Assembly (NCBI GenBank): GCA_029204225.1
Contig: CM055102.1
Location: 14,175,601-14,239,600 of the forward strand
Length of the DNA stretch: 64,000 nucleotides
Origin: Diphasiastrum complanatum
Taxonomy: Eukaryota; Streptophyta; Lycopodiopsida; Lycopodiales; Lycopodiaceae
Reading direction: 5' to 3'
The notes beneath the pieces are model-generated. The model was not told the origin of the DNA, did not search any database, and worked only from the letters and a program-made list of their open reading frames with translations. This document shows, piece by piece, positions 31,542-46,738 of this stretch. Made by a program: the position numbers and the translations under genes. Positions within the stretch are counted from its first letter, which is position 1. Every line of letters starts with the position of its first letter.

Positions 31542-32456
31542 GTGGGTTTGATTCATAATATCATATACATCTTTATCAAAGCTTATGAGGACCTCTTACC
31601 TCAAAATGATAAAAAATTTAGTTGGACTATGGAAACTCTTGCGACAAAAACTCTTTATGAGCTTGATAGGTCTATCGATGCTCTTGAGATGATGACAGAA
31701 GAAGAACTTGCTGAAACCATAGACACATTTCTAGAAACCTTTGACCAGAATGGGATTGAAGGAGAGGATATTAGCCCAAATGGGCTAGACATGGACTTTA
31801 AAGACAAGCACATCATATTAGAAGACCTCTTGATCGAACCTCAGCTAGAGCAACAGTTGGCTGAAGGACCACAACTAGACCTAGAAGGATTCTCGTACGC
31901 AGAACTAGACTTGGCTATAAAAATTTCATTACAAGCGGCTAGTCTATTGCCTAGAGGACCAAGCCTAGTTGTAAATACTAGGAGTTTAGCAGGAGATTTA
32001 CATCTTATACTCCCAAAAGTAGTTGACACTCAGGAACAGCCACCACAAGAGCTCACGAAGATAACTTTTCTTGAAGATCAAGAGGATAACACCATTGACC
32101 TACAAACAACAATAGCGCTACCACTACAAGAATGGGAAACACAGTCAAATACCTACGTGGATGATCGCCCACCAGAAGTAGAGATAGGTGAGACCTCAAC
32201 ACAATATGACAGTGAGAAGGAGATTCTTAGTCTAGTTGAGAGCTATAGTAATGGATCTGAGTGAGAGACCATGTCGAAAAATGAAATTGAGCCAACTCCA
32301 GAGGAGGAGAACACAATATCTGAGTGGGAAGCCATGTCTGAACGTGAAGTTCACTAAAATTCGGATGAAGGACGTGAGGAAGAAGTTATAAGTGAGGATC
32401 CAGGCTTTGAGTCAATGGCAAAGAGTAAGGTTGAATTGAACAAGACTACCACATGA
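31542..32456 (+). pseudogene. Acidic ORF of unknown function, two nonsense changes
   Basis: Open for 240 codons to a TGA at 32262-32264, then the same frame stays codon-like to 32456 apart from one TAA near 32355, so the ancestral product was about 305 residues. It is strongly acidic (many Glu/Asp, e.g. MMTEEELAETIDTFLETF). A SEWEAMSE-type motif occurs twice: intact near 32320, and at 32255-32275 with the Trp codon changed to TGA. I do not recognise the family. Location after a primer-binding-site-like sequence suggests the first ORF of an LTR retrotransposon, but no gag motif is visible. Confidence 0.55.
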
Positions 32457-32600
32457 CACCTAAGAGAGGACTGGACCCTCAAATTTTCTCAAAGCAGAAT
32501 GTGCTGAGGAAGAGAGAGTGCCAAGTAACATTGAGTTACTGTGAATTTTTGTGCTAATTAACAGATCTTTGATATTTGAGGACAATATGGATCTACTAGT
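32457..32600. other. Short unassigned spacer
   Basis: No coding domain or repeat recognised; follows the end of the acidic ORF frame. Confidence 0.3.
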
Positions 32601-32939
32601 GCAATTGAAAGTCACTCATTCAATTCATGAATGCAAGCAAAACGTCAGTTCAAAAGGACAATGAATTCTTCACACACTTTGCAAAAAGGCATATTCATTA
32701 ATCCCTATACACAATACATATAGACAAGCTTCAAGTTGGTATCACGTTCCAAACTGGCTTCACGTCTTCATATGACGTCATTCCATGACATGTGCTTAAA
32801 ACTACATATAACCGCCTTTCAATGTCACATGGCATCAAGCATTAAGCTAAACAAAATAAGACTCTAACCTTAATAACAAAACCATTTAGCAAACTAACCA
32901 AGGGATCAACTGACTATGAAGTGTCACTATAAACTAACA
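32601..32939 (-). repeat. Candidate 3' LTR of a minus-strand copia element
   Basis: In minus orientation GAAGTGAGAGAGGGA (polypurine tract) is followed by TTGTTAGTTTATAGTGACAC, an LTR-like start at 32939. It lies right after the end of a minus-strand copia RNase H. The far end is approximate. Confidence 0.45.
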
Positions 32940-32969
32940 ATCCCTCTCTCACTTCACAGTCAACTATAA

Positions 32970-33340
32970 TTACTTATTTACAGCATCTTCAATCTCTGCT
33001 ATACCCATCGAATCTCTTAAAATCATAAATCTGTGACTATTCAATCCTTTGGTCATGATATTTGCAATCATGGAGCTGGTGGAATAAAACTTCAACTTAA
33101 GCTTTCCTTCTTGAGCCAAATCTCTGACAAAATGATATTGGATTGCTATGTGTTTATCTTTTTTTATGAAAACCTGCATTCTTGCTTAAAAACAGGCATC
33201 CTTGATTATCATTGTAGAGCATCATCTTTGAAGCATCAATCCTAAGTTCTTCAGGCATGATTTTCATCCATAAAAACTCTTTGGCTACATGACACACTCC
33301 CATATATTCGGCTACGTAGCATTCAACCTTCCAATGTTGA
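32970..33340 (-). pseudogene. Copia RNase H C-terminal fragment
   Basis: Minus-strand pieces read EYMGVCHVAKEFLWMK, YNDNQGCLFLSKNAGF, then KHIAIQYHFVRDLAQEGKLK and IANIMTKGL. These are the end of a copia polyprotein. A frame change sits at about 33180. It abuts an oppositely oriented copia fragment at about 33345. Confidence 0.82.
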
Positions 33341-33344
33341 TGAT

Positions 33345-35118
33345 TCTTCTACAAAACCTATAACTACAGCTACAGAAGCCGAGTTGCAGACAGTACCCGT
33401 CACCAGACTAGACCAAGCAAGCTCAAGCAGATCTGGAGAAGTTCAAGAAGAAGAATCGGCGCATTCTGGTCAACCAAACGTCCGTAGATTCTCACGGACT
33501 TGGACAGTTCTTGAGAGGTATGCACCTCAATCATTCTGGACTTCATCAGAAGAACCATAAAGCCTAGCCGAAGCAATTAACTGAAAGGATGCTGTGAAGT
33601 GGCAAGAAGCTATGGAAAGTGAGTACAACTCACTTTTCACAAATCAGACCTGGACACTGGTCAACTTCCCCACTCACAAGAGAGTTATCGACAACAAGTG
33701 GATCTTCAAGAAGAAGATCAACTCTGATGGTTCCATTGCCAAATGGAAAGCACGGTTGGTGGCTAAAGGATTCAGTCAAGTCCAAGGAGTGGATTATCAG
33801 GAAATTTTTAGTCTTGTCGTCAAGATGCGGTCAATCAGAACTCTGATTGCGTTAGCAACCGCGGAAGACCTCGAAATGCACCAAATTTTCTCAACAACAA
33901 TGTCGAAGAGGAGCTGTCACCTTCCAACCGGAAGGATTCGAAGTCAAAGGCCAAGAGCACAAAGTGTGCAAGTTGCACAAAGCAATCTACGGTCTGAAAC
34001 AGGCCGCAAGGGCATGGTTCGATAGAATCAACTCTTATCTCATTTAATTGGGATTTGCAAACAATTCAGTTGACTGTACTGTTTATTCAAAGCATATAGG
34101 CACCAATTCAATTCATATAGCTCTTTACGTAGATGATGCATTTATTTTGTCTAACGACACTTCTCTTCTGCACACTACTAAGAGTGCTCTGTCAAAGGAA
34201 TTTGACATTACTGATTTAGGAGCTGTCCATTCTTTGCTAGGAATTCACATTACTAGAAATAGACTTCAGAAGAAGATCTATCTTAGTCAGCAAGCATATC
34301 TAAAAGGCATTTTAGAAAATTTTCATATGTCTGATTGCAAACCAATTGATACTCCAATGGATCCAAGTATTGTATTGACTAAACCTTCTAGTGTTGATTC
34401 TGATAGTGAAGTACTCAACTTAGCGAAGCACCCTTATCATTCACTAATTGGATCTCTAATGTATGCAATGTTGTGTACTAGACCAGATTTAGCATACATT
34501 GTTAGCACGTTAAGTCAATTCATGTCTAATCCTAGGATCTCTCATTGGAAAGCATTAAAGAGAGTGATGAGATATATTCAGGGAAGTTTAGATCACATTT
34601 TATGTTATGATAAAAATCCTATCAACCCACTTGTCATGCGAGGCTATTAAGACTCAGATTGGGCAGGAACAGTTTCTACCAGAAAATCTATCTCCGAGTT
34701 CTATTTCTGTTTGGCAGAGAGACCGATTTTGTGGAACTCAAGGAAGCAGAAATCAGTCGCGCTGTCTTCAACAGAAGCAGAGTACATCGTAGCATGCCAA
34801 GCTTCAAAAGAAGCTATATGGATCAGGTTGTTATTTCACGACTTACATCACGCTCAGTTTAATGCTACCACCATTCTGTGTGACAACTTGAGCTGTATGT
34901 CACTATCACTGAATGCCAGATTTCATGGCAAATCCAAGCACATAGAAATCCAGTATCATTTCATTCGGGAGAAAGTTTTCTCAAGGCAAGTGATCCTTCA
35001 GTACTGCTCCACAACAGAAATGGTCGTAGACATCTTCACCAAAGTGCTTCCCATGATCAAGCACCAGAAGTTCTTCAGCATACTGAACCTGCCGAAGATA
35101 CCAAGGCACCAACCGTGA
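33345..35118 (+). pseudogene. Copia RT-RNase H (second plus-strand copy)
   Basis: Begins with a linker (TTATEAELQTVPVTRL), then RT: KWQEAMESEYNSLFTNQTW (33594), WKARLVAKGFSQVQGVDYQE, a frameshifted stretch at 33880-34020 ([14 protein letters not shown]), then a long frame with YVDDAFILSN (about 34127) and PDLAYIVSTLSQFMS. A stop near 34650 separates RNase H (KSVALSSTEAEYIVACQ, KSKHIEIQYHFIRE, VVDIFTKVLP). The YVDD and RNase H motifs are intact but at least four frame breaks are present. Confidence 0.88.
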
Positions 35119-35131
35119 CCTTAAAGGAGAC

Positions 35132-36340
35132 TGTTGGAAATTAAGCCCACAGTTGTCTCCTTGGTGAATGACTAATTTCTATTTCATGATTCTTCCTGCA
35201 TGTTTATTGATCATTGATCTAGGGTCAGGTGAAACCAACTTTGGTTCTACGTCTGCTCATCTGATACTTGCAGAAATCACAAACTTAGACAACCAATTTA
35301 CTTGAAGAACATCTACAACGGGTTTCCGGCTGATCTCCAGCAAAGAGTAACCAATCCCATTATAATTTCAAGTTCAGATGTTAAGTTTAATAACTTAAAG
35401 TCATTGAAGACTTGGCCATCTTCAAGGACTTTGACAAACTTACATCTAGAACAAGTCTGCAGAAATACATTACCTTTTGAACAGTCTGCAGAAATACACT
35501 AAGTGTTGCACAGTTCACATTTTTCGCACTTTCCCTAAAAATGCAACACTTACCTTCGGCTTCTTCCGTTCAATTATTTTGAAGAAGTCCACTTGTGCAC
35601 AGTTCAAAATTTCAACTGTTTTTTAACACCTTTGGCTTTTTCACAAAATGCAAAGAGAGAGAAAATTCCCGAAGGTCATCTACTTTTTAGAGTTGAATTG
35701 CTTTAGGGCACCTTCGGCTAGAGAAAAAGCGAAGGTCGTCTATTTTGAACAAGGAACGTTCCCAACCACTTCCCAAATTTGCGAAGTGAGAGAAAGCCAC
35801 TTCCCTTATAAAGAGAAATGAGAGATTTTGCGACACCCTTGTCCGCGTCAACGATCCTGATTTGTTGATCGTATACACTATGTACAGTTGTCACATAAGC
35901 CATATACTTTCAAGTACAAGCGGCTTACCTAATCAGGTGACAATCATTTATTGTAGTTAATACACAGATGAAATCTATAAATAGATCATCCAAGCACAGA
36001 TTGTTAGTTGTTTCATCCATGAGACGCATTATTTGAGCCTCCCAATTATGCCGTCATTTTTTGTTGTAATTGCTATTTGTATTGTGCTTCAGTGTAATAT
36101 AGCAGCAGCTTGTTTTTATCTGTGTACTATGTAGATGAATGCATGTTGTGATTGAATGCACTTTCATTGCTGTTTGATCGCGCTTGTATACTCACCCTGA
36201 TCAGAACACGGACGTCTACGACTCCTTAGTTTCTGATCAGACGATGGTTGTCTTTGATGCTTGAGGAACTCATGATATCATACTGCTCTTTTATTTATTT
36301 CAGCACTATACTTCACGTTGAATCTGATTTCAGTATTACC
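35132..36340 (+). repeat. 3' LTR of the plus-strand copia element
   Basis: Begins TGTTGGAAATTAAG right after the purine tract TTAAAGGAGAC, 14 bases past the RNase H stop. A TATA box, TATAAATA, lies at 35976-35983, with T-rich sequence and several ATG-free stretches after it, as expected for a U3-R-U5 arrangement. The right boundary, set near 36340 at a CACACA, is a guess. Confidence 0.6.
35976..35983 (+). promoter_or_regulatory. TATA box of the candidate LTR
   Basis: TATAAATA within CTATAAATAGATC, the plant TATA consensus, inside the putative LTR about 845 bases from its start. Confidence 0.5.
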
Positions 36341-36479
36341 ACACACAAACCATCTCCAATCTCTGCGTTGGACTGTACTATTGTTTTTTGGGTATGAATT
36401 AATTTTTAAAATCTTGTTGGGCAATCAAAACGCATAAAGTTGTGATTATCTTTAGCATAAGTTGTCTATTAGTTTTGCA

Positions 36480-37960
36480 CCTAGCACCCGATTAGAACGG
36501 GAGAGCTGTTCCGCAATATTCCTACTCTCTTCTCCATTCTCGTTCTTCCTATCTCCCTTGTCCCATCAAATCTTACCCCCTCCCATTCATTATCTTTTGA
36601 CTCCTCATCCGATTGCACTTCCACAATGTCCTCTTCAAAAATTACATCTCTTGACATTGTCACTTTATGTGTAGCAGTATTATATACTTTGTATCCAATG
36701 GCATTTTCTGGGTATCCCACAAATATGCAAACTATTCCTCTTGGGTTTAGCTTCTTCCTTCGTTTCTCAAGAATATGAACTTAAACTTTACTCTCAAACA
36801 CTTTCATGTGTCCCCGATGGTTTTAGTCCAAACCATACAGTTTCCAGAATTTCTCCTTTCAGGGCCATGTTTGGGACCCTATTTGATATATATCCTGGTG
36901 TATTGATGGCTTTAGCCCACAAAGATTTTGGAAGACTTTTTCTCTTGCATCATACACCTGGCCATATCTAATAGAGTACAATTTTTTCTCTCAGCAATTC
37001 TGTTTTGTTGAGGAGTGTAACTCATAGTACATTCTTGATAAATTCTTTTTCTTTGCAGAAATCCTTAAATCTATTTCCAATGTATTCCCATCCATTATCA
37101 AATCTCACCCTTTTTACCCTTGGCTCCATTGTCGAATCTCACCCTTTTTATCCTTAGCTCCATGTGTAACAAATTCTTTGAATTTGTCTGGTACCTGATC
37201 CTTATTCCTGATAACATACTTCGTGCTATAATCATCAATAAATGTGGCAAAGTACCTTGCCTTTCCTATTGATTCATTTTCCATTGGTTCGCAAATATCT
37301 GTGTGTATCAAATCTAGTATTCCTTGTGTTACTATCCCAGTCCTTCGCTTGAAAGGCTCTCTGAGCTACTTTCCTAGAGCACAACTCTCACAGATGTATG
37401 CGCCTCTACACTATTGTCATAATCAAAATTGTCCACCAAATCTTTGGATTTCATTAAATCCATCATTGTAGCTCCTATATGTCCAAGTCTTCGATGCCAT
37501 AGCGCGTCTTTCTTTGTTCTTGACACTACAATATGTACTTCATGATCCGTTTCAACTGTAGCCATAAATCTGTACAGACCCTTATCGACCATAGCAGTTC
37601 CTATGTCTTCATTATCTTTGATTATGATATAGTAGTTACCGTTGAAGCTCAGTTCCAATCCACTCTGTGCCATCCTTTTGACTGACAAAAGGTTTTTAGA
37701 TACTTGAGGCACATACATTACATGCACATCCATTCTGTTCTTGTCAAGTGATAATCGCATTGTTCTAGATCCAAGTGATCTGATGGATTTCCGATTGACC
37801 ACTATTACTCTCTTCTCTTCAAAATTATTCTCATACGTTGAGAATACCTTCCTGTTGAAAGTCATATGCGTTGTCGCCCCTGAGTCCAAATACCAAGCTT
37901 CATCATTGCCTCTTTCTTCTGAGTTTGAAATGTCAATTACCATTACTGGGTTGTATGTTA
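36480..37960 (-). pseudogene. Copia protease-integrase fragment
   Basis: On the minus strand: WYLDSGATTHMTFNRKVFST (protease DSG motif, about 37890), VSKNLLSVKRMAQSGLEL, LWHRRLGHIGATMMDLMK (pre-integrase), MIHTDICEPMENESIGKARY with FATFIDDYS (integrase core, about 37311 on), and GYPENAIGYKVYNTATHKV followed by a DVIF motif (36720). Several stops lie at 36980-37110 and 36740-36960. Gag, RT and RNase H are absent. Confidence 0.87.
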
Positions 37961-38350
37961 CCCATCTTAAAATAATTTTCTATTTGATTGGTAATCTCTA
38001 TTTCTTCTTTCTACAAAAACTAGTATGGTTGTCTAGAGATAGGGAAAAAATCTAGAGATAGGGTAACTCAATCATGTGATCTACCGACCTAGAAGGTGGT
38101 ATGTAGATTGAAATAATTGGTCCACTTGGTCAACCAATTGTCGACTACCTCAGACTTCTTCTCTTCCCCTAAATATGATTATGGCTGAAAGCCCAGATTT
38201 GACGAAGACAAAGTTTTACCGTGTATCCAAGTCTAGGATTATGCTGAATCCTATATGCAAGATGTGGACGTAACATTCTTCCCCCCTTTAACTGTCTCTT
38301 GCCTCAAAAGTGGAATTTAGAAAAGCTCTTATTTATGCTTCCAACTATCT
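37961..38350. other. Spacer without recognised gene
   Basis: Short ORFs only. A 20-base ATCTAGAGATAGGG-like word occurs twice near 38030-38060. Confidence 0.35.
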
Positions 38351-38351
38351 C

Positions 38352-39920
38352 TTACGAATCATCATCCTCAGTCTGACCGTTCCACCAAATCAAGCACTTA
38401 GAGATAGAACAATTTCTCAATTGTCTATCTTTGGTTCTAAGCACTTTCTCAGGTTCCAAAGGTACATTAAGCAATAAATCTTCTAAATGAAATAAATCCT
38501 CATCAGATCCAATTGTTTCACCTTCATGTAAACTTAATTTCAACCGACTTACATGAAATATTGGGTGTGCAGTAGATTTTTCTTGAAAATCTAGTTCATA
38601 AGAAAAATAACCAATTTTCTATACAATGTTAAATAGTCCACAAAATGGGATATACATTTTATAATGCTTGCTTGTACGGAATTCCAAGATATACACAGTC
38701 ATCAATTTTAAAATCTTTGGGAGATCTCGAAATATCGGCATAATGTTTAGCTCTGTTTTGAGCACTATGAATACTATCCTTCCCCATTTGCAACATTTCT
38801 TGCATATCATGTATGAAATTCGCAACCTTATGGATCTTAACAGATTTTGTCTCCACATTAATTGCAGATCTAGGCTTAAAACTATATATAAGCATAAAAG
38901 GACTGTAATATGTAGCAAAATGCTTTCTACTATTGTATGCAAACTCAATCAAAGGAATGTAATCTTACCAATGATAATGCCTATGAAAATTCCATAGTAT
39001 GATTAGTCATTTTCATTGGCAATCTGATTTGGGATGATTGGAAAAACTAAAGCCAAGAAACGTTTCCAATTTATGAAATATTGTTGACTAGAAATGACCT
39101 GTAAACTTATGATTTCTATCACTAAACGATGTCACTCAACAGTCCATACAACCGAAATAATCTCTCAACAAAGATCTTGGCTAATTTAGAAGCCTTAATA
39201 GTTGACTTAATAGTCTTTGAAAGTCCAACTACAAAATCCATCGATATACTCTCCCATCTCTTATCAAGGATATCCAATGGATGCAACAAACCACAAGCCT
39301 TAGCTAGTTAATAGGGATTGCATTTAATCATGTATGACTCAATATATGGCTTGAGTTTTGGCCAAATAGAAATCCTGTGTACATCGGGATGTCTTGCACA
39401 GGATATGTCATGACATTCAAACAAAATCCTACGTTTGAGCTCATCATCCTCATGTATACAAACCTTTCCATTATAACATAGTAATCCATATCGAATGGTA
39501 AATTGTTCCACAATTTGTTTTATCTTTCACTGTTAGCTATGAACTTGTCTCTATATTGTCCTAATTTCTTCCATTGGAAACAATGCTCCAAATACGACCA
39601 AGTGAGAATCATTTTCATATTTTTCTTTGATTGAAAGATATAGATCCGTAAAAAAATTGGGTGAAAGACAGTTCATCGAGTTCACCAATCTAATTAAGAG
39701 CATCCGCAACTTTGTTAGAGTTGTCTCTTATATAATGGATTTTATGATCAATTCGACCCATCAATTCGACCCATCAAACTTTCCTACTTCGAAAATCATG
39801 CTGATTACAAAAGTATTTAAAAAAATTGGTGAACCATGTACACTATGAACTTGCTACCATACAAATAGTGTCTCCATGTCTTAAGTGCATGGACATCAAA
39901 TAGTTCTTTGTCCTACGCAA
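38352..39920 (-). pseudogene. Gypsy RNase H-integrase fragment
   Basis: On the minus strand: RNase H remnants VHALKTWRHYLYGSKFIVY (about 39850) and NSNKVADAL (about 39700). The integrase zinc-binding region follows (LCYNGKVCIHEDDELKRRIL, then HDISCARHPDV, 39308-39511). The catalytic core is present in pieces (RWESISMDFVVGL near 39250). Integrase ends with MIEFAYNSRKHFATYYSPFM (38952) and FKIDDCVYL. Many stops; the DDE core is split. Confidence 0.83.
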
Positions 39921-40819
<899 letters not shown>

Positions 40820-41135
40820 TTTGGGTCTCGAAAAAAAATGGTAATATAGTGAGGTCTTGGAGAGAGAGAGAGAGAGAAGGCATGGCCACATGATGGAGGT
40901 AGGAGGGTATATTCATCATAGATTTTCTCTTGCCTTTGAAAGTAAGCCATTTAGAGGTAAAAGGAGGTTAAAAAAATCAACCTCCAGAGATTGCCTCCTA
41001 CCTCTCCAGATTTTTGTCTTTGACCGCTCCAATTTTCTTCTTACACAATATGTCGGAGGTAGGTGTTATCTCCAACATGTGGCTAACTCACTTATTTAAG
41101 GAGGCTGCCTCTAATGGAAGCCTCTAGCACGTGGC

Positions 41136-42250
<1,115 letters not shown>

Positions 42251-42730
42251 AGCATTGTCTATTTGGCTATATAGTTTACATAACGTTTCAGAATGCATTG
42301 CTTCTTGGCATTGGCTTTATATATTGCCTCACAACTCCAACTTTAACTCCAACATTCACTCACTATTCTTTTGAGAACACTATGATAACTCTATAGTTAA
42401 TATTGAATCTAACATGTGAATTCTACCACACCCTTTGTTGTTATGATCCATTGTTACTAGTAGAAATGTTAAATATACTCTCTATAGGTTTAAGACGATA
42501 CACTCTAAAGCAAACCTAAAATTTACGATAATAAATCTTGTTTGGCATTAGCTAATATAATGAAAATGCATTCACTCTATAAAGGCTCTTCTATTCGATA
42601 AATTTCGCTTCGAACCCAGGTTGATTTGCATTTGAAGTGTCACAACCAAACAAAAATTAGTCAAGTTTGGTGGATTGCTATCACTTGAACCTTCTTAATA
42701 AATGCAGCAAGGTGTTTCATCTTCTTAATA

Positions 42731-42823
<93 letters not shown>

Positions 42824-43244
42824 AATTTTTTGTAATCTCTTTTTGACAATATGCAAAACTACCAATTCATCACATCATCAACCATGTGCACATGTGTTTA
42901 AGATTGCCTACTATCCTCCATAACCAACAAGTATTTGTCTCCGATGCTAGCTTTGAAACCTTCTTTGAGTCCACATGTGTATGTGGAAAATTTAGTGTTG
43001 CTTTCACACTCCAAGCCTTTAACAAAGATTAAGATGGCAAGCACACTTGTCCAACCTATAATGCCTACCTTCATTTCTTGAGGGAAAATGTCCATCACTT
43101 ACACACGAGCTGGTTTAGCTAGAAATATGATGATGCTTGTCTACTTCTGAAGCCTATCACAAGGACATTCCTGGTAAGTCTTGTGCAAAGGGATTTATAA
43201 AAACTGCAACCTTGATACGCTGAGAGAACACCTGAAGTAACATT
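42251..43244. other. Stretch with CT microsatellite, otherwise unassigned
   Basis: Apart from the (TC)n run at 42735-42820, no gene or domain recognised. A 66-codon minus-strand ORF at 42898-43098 has no known match that I can name. Confidence 0.35.
42735..42820. repeat. (TC)n microsatellite
   Basis: Uninterrupted TC run of about 86 bp. Confidence 0.97.
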
Positions 43245-43421
43245 TCAGAGCAAACAAAATCTTTGTGGATATGTGCCAATGATGCTCTCTTCACTGATCA
43301 AATAACGAATATACAGCTCTAACGACCAAATCGCTGTGCTGCAAAAGATATGTTCTCCATCACCAAGCAGCTCCCTAAACTCCACGGAAAACTGAGGATG
43401 ATTCACCATCAAGTTCACCAT
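43245..43421 (-). CDS. Exon-like coding fragment, unknown product
   Basis: On the minus strand a 58-codon frame starts at an ATG right after TTTGTGTAG, a plausible splice acceptor. It reads MVNLMVNHPQFSVEFRELLG and on through HIFCSTAIWSLELYIRYL before a TGA. Codon use and amino-acid mix look protein-like. Further downstream a second frame (FSQRIKVAVFINPFAQDLPG, about 43175-43235) follows a CTTCAG acceptor-like site. I do not recognise the family. It could be a host-gene relic or a captured exon. Confidence 0.3.
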   Translation of the reverse strand: MVNLMVNHPQFSVEFRELLGDGEHIFCSTAIWSLELYIRYLISEESIIGTYPQRFCLL

Positions 43422-43548
43422 CTACACAAACACACAGGTGGCCAACTGTTATTAGATGACATACAAAATTCAATCTACAAATAACATACTTAGAGATAAG
43501 CTTTATGAAGTTATTTTTAGTCTAAGTTCATTTGAATTACCACCTTTA

Positions 43549-44000
<452 letters not shown>

Positions 44001-46738
44001 TAGTACCTTACTGTTATTGTACGGACAACAATTTCATTTTATCATATGTTTGATGTTTGATCAAGATCTTGTCAAGTTTGCATCTTCTATGTGTAGTAGA
44101 TGTTAGATTTTTACATTGCCAATGGTGCTAGATGTGTTGTAATTCTTAACCAAAGATCAAAGAGATATGTTGGATCTTAGTGATCTGATATTTTTTCACA
44201 AAGATAGCTTATTTGAGGGTTGCCCCGATGCAAAATTACAAATTTTTTTAAAAGACGAGAAAATCAAAATTAAGTAGCTACGTTACGTAAATTTCAAATT
44301 TGAGTGTCTTGATTGGGCCATGTGTAAGAAAATTTTGAGAAAAAAAATAATCGACATTTTAAAAAAAGGCCCTTTTTGGGCTCAAATGTTCTCTAATGCA
44401 TGCCAAAAAAAATGCCTTATTAATTGGACCCATGTGCATAATTTGATCCCAAATAACAAAGCCCAAATCATTAGATGTTGCCCATATATCACATGATGCA
44501 AAGCCAAACAACTAAGATATTATGCAAATCACTCTAACACCGAAAAAATCCTAACAACCCACCATAACGATAACTACAAGTGGATTTTCATAAGAGCTAA
44601 TGAAATAGGCGAAATCAATTATTGGAGGCCATTCATAATCAAGAAAACTCCTTCACATGGTTCAATAATAGATGGGGGTTAGAGGACCACCCAAGAAAAG
44701 TATTAATTAGAGTCTGTGTTCACTCTTAAATTCCTACGGTCAAATATAAAGATGTCAACAATTGCCACATATATTGAGACCTCTTCTCATTTCTTCTTTG
44801 ATTGTGATGCCACCCACTGTAATGATACCATACAAGCTCATCATTATAAAATATGCTCTTATTTTGTATTGTAGAAGAGAAACTTTGTTTTTATCTTGCT
44901 TTGTACCTTCATTAAAAGTGAGTAAAAAAAATCCGATACATCAAATTAATCCAAAGAAGAGCAACTTTTGCAAGAGCACTTTGGTGGGTTTGAAGCTTGA
45001 AACTTAAAAAAATGGGTGGACATAGATTCTTTGAATTTCCAAGCTATCTACCTATGGCCAAATCTAATATGATTACAAAGAGTTGAAGTTTCATAGCAAG
45101 TTGAATGTCTATTACAAAATCATGAAAAATCACTAATCTGTCACAATTTTCATTATTGGTAAAATAAAGGTGGATCATGGAATCAACTAGACACCAAAAG
45201 CAACTAATTATCAAGAGATGAGGATGATTGAGGCACTTGTCTTCTCACTTTCAGTTTTCTTGAAATCATTTAAAGTGGGATGTGAAACCTCATGATGTAC
45301 CATGGATTGCTCTAACACAAGAGAGGCGACTTATGGAATGCTTCTCATGAAGCTCAATAGCCAAAAAAACAACAATTTTGGAAACATGAATAAATTTATA
45401 TGCATCGATTCAAATGTTGAAGCTTCATATAATTTACTTCATGCCAAACAAATTTGGCGTTCTTTTCTGAATGATCAAAGCCAAAGTTTTGGCCAACTCA
45501 AAAACAAGTTCAAGCAAAACATGCAAAGTGACTAAGCTTCTTGCAAGTGTATCATTCTTTTTGAATAAGGCATCAACCATAAGCTAGCAACAAGGTTGTA
45601 TATCCCTTGAGTGAATGAAAGAGACACAAGCACAACACAAAAGGAGACATAGGCACAACACAAAAGTGACAAAAGGAGATGTAGGCACTCACAAAATTTT
45701 TAACGAGCATACACGATATGTAAAAGCGCACACGACATGTAAACCACAATCCATTTTTTCTTCAGAGAACAAATAAATCATGAAAAAACAAGACGATGGA
45801 TTGCAAGACCAAAAAGTATGAAAAAATGCTTAACCAAGACGATAGATCATCTTCTCTTCTTCTTTTCTTAAAAAACTCGTGACAAAACGTACAAAACGAT
45901 AAATGGGATCTATCGAATTAGATCAAAACAATAAAAAATGAAGAATTGGAGTATAAAGTAAGCAATGCCGTTTAGTAACAAGCATTTTTTTTTTTAATAA
46001 CCCATCAAAACAAAATGAAATAAAAAATGTAAACTAAACGAAAAAAAAAAATGATTCTAAAACAAAAAAAAAAAAAAAACCTTAAAAAAGCACAAATCAT
46101 GAGAGAGGAGACAAGTTGTGACCTCAACGTAGGCTCTACACAAGTGCCATAAGCCCATGATAGCAAGTGATAGGTCATGAAGAAGCTACCAAAATGTCCA
46201 CTAAATAGAGCGCCAAGTAAGGAAACAAGTTGCCTAAGTGTGAAATCTAGCAAGTGGCAAGTGCATTCATATTCTAGTCTTGGAGTGGCTCATAAAGTTG
46301 CACAACACCTTCAAGAAAATGAATTTTTCCAACTTATGGGCAAAGTAGAGCAAATTGTACCAAGTCTCAATCCAAGTTATTCAAGACTATCATTTTGTCA
46401 TCGACCTTCTGGGGCAAGGCAAGGTCGATTATTGTTGGGGGGTTGTAGCCATTGCACATTGTTCTTTGACTCACATATAGAGTGGGGTACACCATGGGCC
46501 TTTTCTAGGAGTTCATAAATAGCTTAGGTGAGTTTGTTACTTGCACATAGCTTAATTGTGTCAGATCATATAATTATTTATGTAGAATTTCTTGATTGCT
46601 TGTAATTTAATCAAGGTTGCTTGAAAGCGTCTACTTATAAATTTGAATTTTGGAATTTCCAGAAGGTTTCTCAATAGTAAATTTTACTGCCTCAATTATC
46701 TCCCAGGTCTTGGGTTACTTTCTAATAGCTGAAACATT
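44001..46738. other. AT-rich stretch without recognised gene
   Basis: Short ORFs at 44762-45007 and 45302-45535 show no domain I can name. An A-rich/T-rich block lies at 45980-46085. Probably decayed transposon DNA. Confidence 0.35.

Noticed and set aside
36462-36674. Pro/Leu-rich plus-strand ORF
   Set aside because: Antisense shadow of the copia integrase C-terminal region on the minus strand.
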